The position numbers and the translations under genes are program-made. Shown piece after piece: positions 7,183 through 10,314 of a stretch of 10,314 nt of DNA (position 1 is the stretch's first letter; the number at the start of each line of letters is the position of its first letter). The stretch comes from Isohypsibius dastychi (Eukaryota; Tardigrada; Eutardigrada; Parachela; Isohypsibiidae): positions 1-10,314 of the forward strand of contig JAQIWT010001566.1 of NCBI GenBank assembly GCA_034696485.1, given 5' to 3'. Below the pieces are notes generated by a model that saw only the letters and a program-made list of their open reading frames with translations, ran no database searches and was not told the DNA's origin.

Positions 7183-7489
7183 GTGGGGGGTTTATTTATT
7201 TCTCACTTAAACAAGGCCTTTTTAGGAGGTTTAATACCAAAGTCTTTTTTATTTTATTGCACTAAGCTTGCGGCAGTATTCTAACTTTTGAGTGTTAGAC
7301 TACACCAGCCCTCTCCGATGTTGTTGTTCGATCCACGTTTGGAGTTGAAAGTCACATTTAAAATGTTTAGATGCATCACAGTCGCTACGTATACTAAATG
7401 ACACCCGGTGGGTCGGATTAACAAAGCGTGAGAGTTACATATAATGAAAGCACTTTCATATTCCCTAGTTCCAAACGTTGCCCTACTGC
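7183..7489. other. convergent 3' flanks with minus-strand AATAAA signals
   Basis: No gene is seen. The T-rich run at 7244-7258 reads AATAAAATAAAAAA on the minus strand, two overlapping AATAAA hexamers about 235 nt past the stop of the minus-strand gene at 7490. A further AATAAA (minus) overlaps 7190-7195. No AATAAA for the plus-strand gene ending at 7182 is evident. Confidence 0.45.
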
Positions 7490-7897
7490 TCAGTGCAGAT
7501 TGGATCCGCTCGCTGTTCGTTTCAACGAGGGATCGTGGATAATGCTCTGTAAGCTCGCCGCTCTCTTGTTATACTCCTCGATAAACTTGCGTCTCGCGGG
7601 CGTATCGCCCAGGGCGGTGAGTTTGCTCTCCATGTAGGCCTTGCGCTTGGCAGGCTCGGTGGCATCCCATTCTTCAAAGTCAATTTCGATGGCCGGCTTG
7701 CCTGCACAGAGCTTCTCCATTTCGTCGTCCACCCAGGTATCGAACACGGAGATCTTTTTTATCTGCTCCATGTTGTACTTGGTCGTCAGAACCCGCCTCG
7801 CCTTGCCAGCAGTGTGGTGACCATCGTCGGCGACTTGCACGTGGCCGCTGTGGGCAGCCGCGGCGGGCTTTGCTGCAGGGGAGGCTGCCTTTGACAT
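7490..7897 (-). CDS. PPP1R14-like (CPI-17/PHI-1 family) protein phosphatase 1 inhibitor
   Basis: From ATG 7897 the protein has 135 residues. Residues 1-30 are Ala/Pro/His-rich and probably disordered. Residues 33-117 match the PHI domain of animal CPI-17/PHI-1/KEPI in order: basic RRV before T38-T-K-Y-N, a helix leading to VFDTW55VDDEMEKL, an acidic EIDFEEW segment, a helix around AKRKAYMESKL, and FIEEYNKRAASLQ. In animals, phosphorylation of the Thr two residues before the K-Y pair turns the protein into a strong PP1 catalytic-site inhibitor. That Thr is present here as T38, preceded by Arg34-Arg35. The C-terminus adds KRTAS, a basophilic-kinase-like site. The likely role is a cytosolic, kinase-switched brake on PP1. 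The open frame extends 14 codons upstream without ATG. A pyrimidine tract (minus-strand GA repeat) lies in the presumed promoter. Phosphoregulation is inferred from the family. Confidence 0.7.
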   Translation of the reverse strand: MSKAASPAAKPAAAAHSGHVQVADDGHHTAGKARRVLTTKYNMEQIKKISVFDTWVDDEMEKLCAGKPAIEIDFEEWDATEPAKRKAYMESKLTALGDTPARRKFIEEYNKRAASLQSIIHDPSLKRTASGSNLH

Positions 7898-7988
7898 TTC
7901 CTCCTCGCTGTATCGGAGGCCGGTCGCGCGATACGTCAAGTGGAGGGAAGTTTCGTCGAAATCCCGCCCGATAACCCCCGAAAAAAGG

Positions 7989-8007
7989 CTGTCTCTCTCC
8001 CTCTCTC
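7989..8007. promoter_or_regulatory. CT/GA tract
   Basis: A pyrimidine run of CT dinucleotides on the plus strand, read as GAGAGAGGGAGAGAGAC on the minus strand, about 90 nt upstream of the ATG at 7897. It is plausible as a GAGA-type or initiator element of that gene. Confidence 0.3.
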
Positions 8008-8280
8008 AAGCAACGGAAAGCGGCTTATTTTCGTCTCTAAAGTTCGCTCGGGGTCGTGAAACACTCGTCTTTGACTCGTTGGCTTTGGATGTGCGTATAC
8101 CCTCCTTGTTTTCTTTTTAGAAAGCGGTTTTGTGCCGTCATTCCTTTTTTTAATTATTTCTCATCATCGAGTTGACGTTGATTTGGTTCATGTGGCCTTT
8201 TCTGTTCACTGTGCGTGCCCGACCACATCCGATCTACCGCGTACGAGTAACGAAGGATCAACTTCTACAAAAATCCAAAA

Positions 8281-8393
8281 ATCAACTCAAAGACTCACAA
8301 CACTCAAGCACTCAAAATCAAACTCATACTACTTTTTAGCAATCAGACTCAAAATCGCTCACGCGCGTCATAGACTCAACTCTCACTCAAGTC
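8281..8393 (+). repeat. irregular ACTCAA/ACTCAC-rich stretch
   Basis: ACTCAA occurs six times in about 110 bp, plus ACTCAC, ACTCAT and ACTCT variants, at irregular spacing. The plus strand is A/C-rich with little G. It may be simple-sequence drift or a cluster of factor sites (AGACTCA resembles half of an AP-1/GCN4 site). Confidence 0.5.
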
Positions 8394-8512
8394 GCCAACT
8401 CCAACAATCTCGAAAGGTCGACAACTGATAACCAATTTACGAAGTTTGATACTGGATGACGCGGGCCTTGGGGCTCGTGAGATCTGTTTACATATGTACA
8501 ATGATGTCTGGC

Positions 8513-8612
8513 GACGTTAATACTGTGGGATCCTTTTGCGAAGGAACTGTGTCTGGGTGAAACAACGACTTTGATATTGTGGGATCCACTTACGAAGGAA
8601 CGGTTACTTGGG
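8513..8612 (+). repeat. imperfect tandem repeat, 54-bp period
   Basis: Copy 1 starts at 8513 (core 8521-8557) and copy 2 at 8567 (core 8575-8612). Both share GTGGGATCC, then a variable 5-mer, then CGAAGGAAC, then GT..CT.GGG. The period is a multiple of three, and both copies read VGS..EGTV in one frame, with a TGA between them. They lie 50-150 bp upstream of the TATA box at 8662. Confidence 0.75.
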
Positions 8613-8661
8613 ACAGGCGTACTTTCGGAATATCACCTATTTTTCAGCGCAAAGACGCATC

Positions 8662-8667
8662 TATAAA
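8662..8667 (+). promoter_or_regulatory. TATA box of the coiled-coil gene
   Basis: TATAAA (in CTATAAAGCC) lies 74 nt before the ATG at 8736, consistent with a start near 8692 and a 5' leader of about 45 nt with no earlier ATG. Confidence 0.55.
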
Positions 8668-8735
8668 GCCGCGTGTTCATTGAGAGCCGTATCTCGACCG
8701 CTTTACTCAACTTGGACGCGCTGGCTTGAAGTAGA

Positions 8736-9515
8736 ATGGCCGACGATTCCACAGTGCCTCCCGGGGCTGTGCAAAGGGCCCAATCCGAAGCCTTCCCTCC
8801 AGTCCCGAGAGCATTGCTACAAAAGAAAGCCGACTCGCGACATCGACCCTTGAAACCCTCACCACTCTCTACCAATAGTTCAACATCCCCGACAGCATCT
8901 ACATTTGCCATCGGGGAAGAGACCAAGTCGGCAGAGGATACTGAAGCCTTAAAGGAGGCGCTGGCAAGCAAATTAAACAAGCTCACCTCAGAGTCAGAAA
9001 GTGAAGCGGAGCGCAAGAATCAGGGTGATGAACTTGATGATGATATTGCAAAACTCCAGCGTATTATGGAGAAGCGAATGCGCGATCTTCTCAGTTTAGA
9101 AAAGTCGCTTCTGGAGACGGAGCAAAACGTTAATAGATTAGTCAACCTGTATGGTGAGGAAACGCACTCCACCATTCCCAAGCAGCGCAGTGATCTACTC
9201 GATGATCGCCGCAGACTCTTTCAGGCGGCACGCAAAGTAGAAAAAATCTCCGCGGAGATTCGTAAAAGACGCGACGAACAGATTGACGCAAAAACCGAAA
9301 AGATGGTGAGCAAATATGTAAATGAGATTGAGCTTATATTGAGGGACATTGATGACCTCGCTGAGGAACTAAAGGCAAATCGCGGCGCATCGTTCGTAAT
9401 GCTTGCCAGATCCATTTTTTGGTCTTTTGTTAGTTTATTCATGGTGCTATTGGGCCTCGCATTACTCCTGCTGCTCTTTGCAGAGGAAGAAGACGTCCGG
9501 TGGACTCTGGAGTGA
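8736..9515 (+). CDS. coiled-coil protein with C-terminal membrane anchor, unknown family
   Basis: A 259-residue protein from ATG 8736, the first ATG after the predicted start site. Residues 1-60 are Pro/Ser/Thr-rich and probably disordered. Residues about 64-215 are highly charged helices with heptad-like Leu/Ile spacing (DDDIAKLQRIMEKRMRDLLS, VEKISAEIRKRRDEQID), broken near 140-150 by YGEETHSTIPK. A single hydrophobic segment (about 225-248, FVSLFMVLLGLALLLLLF) is followed by 11 residues. With no signal peptide it would be a tail-anchored protein facing the cytosol, as seen in SNARE-like, tethering and organelle-scaffold proteins. None of these families is recognised. The stop overlaps a donor: GTGAGT at 9512-9517 and an AAAATAG acceptor ending at 9562 would remove the stop and add 54 residues, for 313 in all. 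Which form is made is not decidable here. Confidence 0.75.
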   Translation: MADDSTVPPGAVQRAQSEAFPPVPRALLQKKADSRHRPLKPSPLSTNSSTSPTASTFAIGEETKSAEDTEALKEALASKLNKLTSESESEAERKNQGDELDDDIAKLQRIMEKRMRDLLSLEKSLLETEQNVNRLVNLYGEETHSTIPKQRSDLLDDRRRLFQAARKVEKISAEIRKRRDEQIDAKTEKMVSKYVNEIELILRDIDDLAEELKANRGASFVMLARSIFWSFVSLFMVLLGLALLLLLFAEEEDVRWTLE

Positions 9516-9562
9516 GTCCAATGCAATTAACCTTTTCTTGTGAAATAACATCTCGAAAATAG
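9512..9562 (+). other. possible 51-nt intron that removes the stop codon
   Basis: GTGAGT donor, ATTAACC and AATAAC branch-like sites, and an AAAATAG acceptor. The join restores the same Glu codon, and the frame then stays open for 54 codons to TGA 9726-9728. The new tail (IMNTWGLTVYEYVRPL...) looks protein-like, with three aromatic residues and no low complexity. An open run of this length can still arise by chance. Confidence 0.4.
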
Positions 9563-9728
9563 GATAATGAACACGTGGGGTTTGACTGTATATGAGTATG
9601 TGAGGCCATTGGCAGCGGGAGGCTGGATTCATGTTCAAAATTTCGCCCAATATTGTGTGGCCCAAGCGAGGGCTGTGATTCACGGAGAATCTGGATCGGC
9701 TGTTGTTTCTCCATCGAAGACAACGTGA

Positions 9729-10314
9729 TCCATAATGCAAACACATAATATTTAGGTTTATTTGCTAAGTTGAAGATTCGATCGTGGGTTTTGTGCTCAA
9801 ATTTTGCATGGTGATAACTTTGATGGGTGCCCTCCCTAGATTGGAACCGGATGCCGAAGGAAGACAAGGATGCGGACATTTGTTTAGTTAGACATACTTC
9901 CGCAGCGTCATCGATTGCAGCTCTAGAGATTATAGTTGAATGTCAACACAGATTGGAATGCATCAAACGTGCGTAAGTAAATATTTCCGCGTCCCATTTT
10001 GGGACCCACACCCCGTCTGTGAAATCCTAGCAGAGACATCCTAAGAGCTATTCTATTCTTACAAATTGACATAGACCTTTCAGATCAAGTCTGATTTCTC
10101 AATAAATCCTTGTTTGAGCGCAAACCGGTCGCTAGTATTTGCTTTTTCATGTACAACGTGCGTGCCAATACCAACTCTACTCCTAATCGGCTTGCATTCG
10201 CTTGGCACCAAATTTTCCCCTCGAACCTACAATACGTCTCCAGGAAGAATAGCTTAGCTCCAGTGTTTTCGCTGCTCCTTTTCGAATGCATAGTCGGCCC
10301 ACCACATGGTGCCA
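9729..10314. other. no confident gene
   Basis: A 68-codon minus-strand frame with ATG at 10291 (to 10085) shows no family resemblance. AATAAA on the plus strand near 10101 could end a plus-strand transcript. A small palindrome, TGGGACCCA, lies near 10008. Nothing else stands out. Confidence 0.5.

Larger units (their letters stand above)
7898..8735. other. divergent promoter region between PP1-inhibitor-like and coiled-coil genes
   Basis: An 838-bp gap between head-to-head genes. It holds a TC/GA tract (7989-8007), a T-rich run ending in a strong acceptor-like CTTGTTTTCTTTTTAG (to 8120), an ACTCAA-rich stretch (8281-8393), a 54-bp tandem repeat (8513-8612) and a TATA box (8662). An ATG-less frame after the acceptor is open for about 100 codons to 8428, but its content mirrors the A/C-rich repeats, so I do not call it a gene. 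Confidence 0.5.

Noticed and set aside
8121-8428. About 100-codon ATG-less frame after a strong acceptor-like T tract
   Set aside because: Most of it is the A/C-rich ACTCAA stretch, whose lack of stops follows from composition. No donor exon was found beyond a 30-nt intron, which is too short.
8513-8650. MORN-type protein repeats (GSTYEGTVTW)
   Set aside because: Only one YEG-like unit fits. The other has FCEG, a stop separates them and the rest does not follow the MORN consensus.
9439-9879. 146-codon minus-strand frame
   Set aside because: It lies antisense to the coiled-coil gene's 3' end and its possible extra exon. It has no domain features.
10085-10291. 68-codon minus-strand frame with ATG
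   Set aside because: No similarity, signal peptide, promoter or poly(A) signal. Its length is within chance.

Overview
The window looks like nuclear DNA from a microbial eukaryote, possibly an alga. I cannot name the lineage. Genes sit singly on both strands, with convergent and divergent pairs and no operon spacing. TATA boxes and AATAAA/ATTAAA signals are present. Several places show short candidate introns (51-116 nt) with GTAAGT/GTGAGT donors, TAAC-like branch points and AG acceptors. Several products have ER signal peptides. The phytocyanin-like protein hints at a plant or algal lineage, but weakly.

Layout. 1-925: no secure gene, but a good acceptor opens a long coding-like stretch at 93 that may be part of a spliced gene. 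926-1483 (-): small secreted phytocyanin-like cupredoxin that has lost most copper ligands. 1484-2248: divergent intergenic region. 2249-3284 (+): cysteine-containing secreted protein of unknown family, best read with an 82-nt intron near its 3' end. 3345-3767 (-): small MAPEG-family membrane protein, convergent with the previous gene across a 60-bp gap that carries a palindromic poly(A)-like signal. 3768-5565: mostly non-coding, with two weak small-ORF candidates, a diverged duplication of about 110 bp, a strong TATA box at 4781 and a CRE/UPRE-like site at 5524. 5566-7182 (+): type I ER membrane protein, PDI/TMX3-like, without a CXXC site. 7490-7897 (-): the most notable gene, resembling the PPP1R14 (CPI-17/PHI-1) inhibitors of protein phosphatase 1. 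7898-8735: divergent promoter region with a pyrimidine tract, ACTCAA repeats, an imperfect 54-bp tandem repeat and a TATA box. 8736-9515 (+): coiled-coil protein with a C-terminal membrane anchor, whose C-terminus may be changed by a 51-nt intron. 9516-10314: no secure gene.

The genes do not form one pathway. Several products belong to the endomembrane or secretory system (two secreted proteins, an ER PDI-like protein, a MAPEG protein, a membrane-anchored coiled coil). The PP1-inhibitor-like protein is cytosolic signalling. I see no complete mobile element, CRISPR array, tRNA or rRNA.
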